Shown: piece after piece, positions 5,645 through 6,011 of the stretch
How the letters are laid out: every line of letters starts with the position of its first letter
Numbering within the stretch: position 1 is the stretch's first letter
NCBI GenBank assembly: GCA_022566435.1
Contig: JADFIX010000290.1
Span: forward strand, 1-6,011
DNA length: 6,011 nucleotides
Reading direction: 5' to 3'
DNA from: Planctomycetota bacterium
GTDB taxonomy: Bacteria; Planctomycetota; Phycisphaerae; UBA1845
The notes under the pieces: generated by a model
What the model was told of the DNA's origin: nothing
The model's input: the letters and a program-made list of their open reading frames with translations, nothing else
Database searches by the model: none
Made by a program: the position numbers and the translations under genes

Positions 5645-6011
5645 TCAGACGTCCAAGACTCCTGAACAGCAGTACCGTGAGGCGAGGTGAACAGGATACG
5701 TGTGACCCACCGCATCGTGCAACGCACCGATCGCCAATTCCGGCGTATTGTTTTGCTCGCTCAGGTGGGCCACCGCAACCCAATTCGGTCGCGATCGACG
5801 ACACGCACCGAGCAATTCCGCGGTGTCGTAATTGGACAAGTGCCCGTGAGGGCCCTCGATTCTCGCCTTGAGATACGGCGGATACGAGCCCGACGCCAGC
5901 AGATCTGGATCGTACTTGAGAGTACCGAGTTCCAGCCTACTTCGTGCCCGTCGTTTTCGCAATTTGCATGGCCAGCTGTGAGTGCTCGATCCCCAGATCG
6001 ACCCATTGGTC
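5645..6011 (-). pseudogene. frameshifted C-terminal part of a YycJ/WalJ-like metallo-beta-lactamase-fold protein
   Basis: The minus strand carries the end of a metallo-hydrolase of the YycJ/WalJ-like branch, proteins proposed to be nucleases. From 6011 one frame reads DQWVDLGIEHSQLAMQIAK and stops at a TAG at 5939-5937. A second frame, shifted by one base, continues with KYDPDLLASGSYPPYLKARI, GPHGHLSN, AHLSEQNNTPELA and YPVHLASRY, ending at TGA 5647-5645. The GHLSN and AHLSxxNNxPELA motifs are typical of this family's C-terminus, and DLG belongs just before them, so both frames come from one gene that changed frame between about 5965 and 5905. The 5' part is outside the window. It may be a true pseudogene or a sequencing error. 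A TTG at 5962 opens the second frame but would start in mid-domain, so it is not a credible gene start. Confidence 0.72.

Noticed and set aside
5395..5871. 158-codon plus-strand open frame overlapping the four-cysteine gene and the broken hydrolase
   Set aside because: No ribosome binding site, low-complexity arginine- and serine-rich translation, and it opposes a minus-strand frame with clear family motifs.

Overview
The window looks like a piece of a planctomycete chromosome (Planctomycetota, possibly a Phycisphaerae-like or uncultured lineage). Four things suggest this. The partial sigma factor has the sequence style of the Planctomycetaceae-type ECF group. There are two secreted proteins built from PKD, propeller, dockerin-like and cohesin-like modules. 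A short four-cysteine protein resembles one I recall from planctomycete genomes. The DNA is GC-rich by eye, apart from one AT-rich promoter-like island near 5000-5110. No rRNA, tRNA, CRISPR array or complete mobile element was seen.

Layout. On the minus strand, 1-497 is the 5' part of an ECF sigma factor gene that runs off the left edge. A 473-base divergent spacer follows. It holds a candidate promoter for the sigma gene, a long hairpin, and a possible 47-codon leader ORF whose stop overlaps the start of the next gene (ATGA). On the plus strand, 971-4027 encodes a 1018-residue secreted modular protein: signal peptide, a shortened tail-fibre-like N-terminal segment, a seven-repeat beta-propeller, a PKD domain, a jelly-roll domain, and a C-terminal dockerin-like pair of repeats. 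After a strong hairpin, 4155-4724 encodes a 189-residue secreted protein that is essentially one cohesin-like domain, followed by its own terminator.

The stretch 4782-5159 has no convincing protein gene. It contains a minus-strand intrinsic terminator, a second hairpin that pairs better as minus-strand RNA, a 12-bp tandem repeat, and an AT-rich segment leading to a perfect Shine-Dalgarno. Then 5160-5456 encodes a 98-residue protein with four cysteines and a very acidic tail. The right end (5645-6011, minus) is the C-terminal part of a YycJ/WalJ-like metallo-beta-lactamase-fold protein whose reading frame is broken.

How the parts may work together: the dockerin-like end of the large protein and the cohesin-like small protein encoded next to it suggest a secreted or cell-surface two-component assembly, and the divergent ECF sigma factor may control it. 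The domain assignments come from reading the sequence. The pairing and the regulation are inference.
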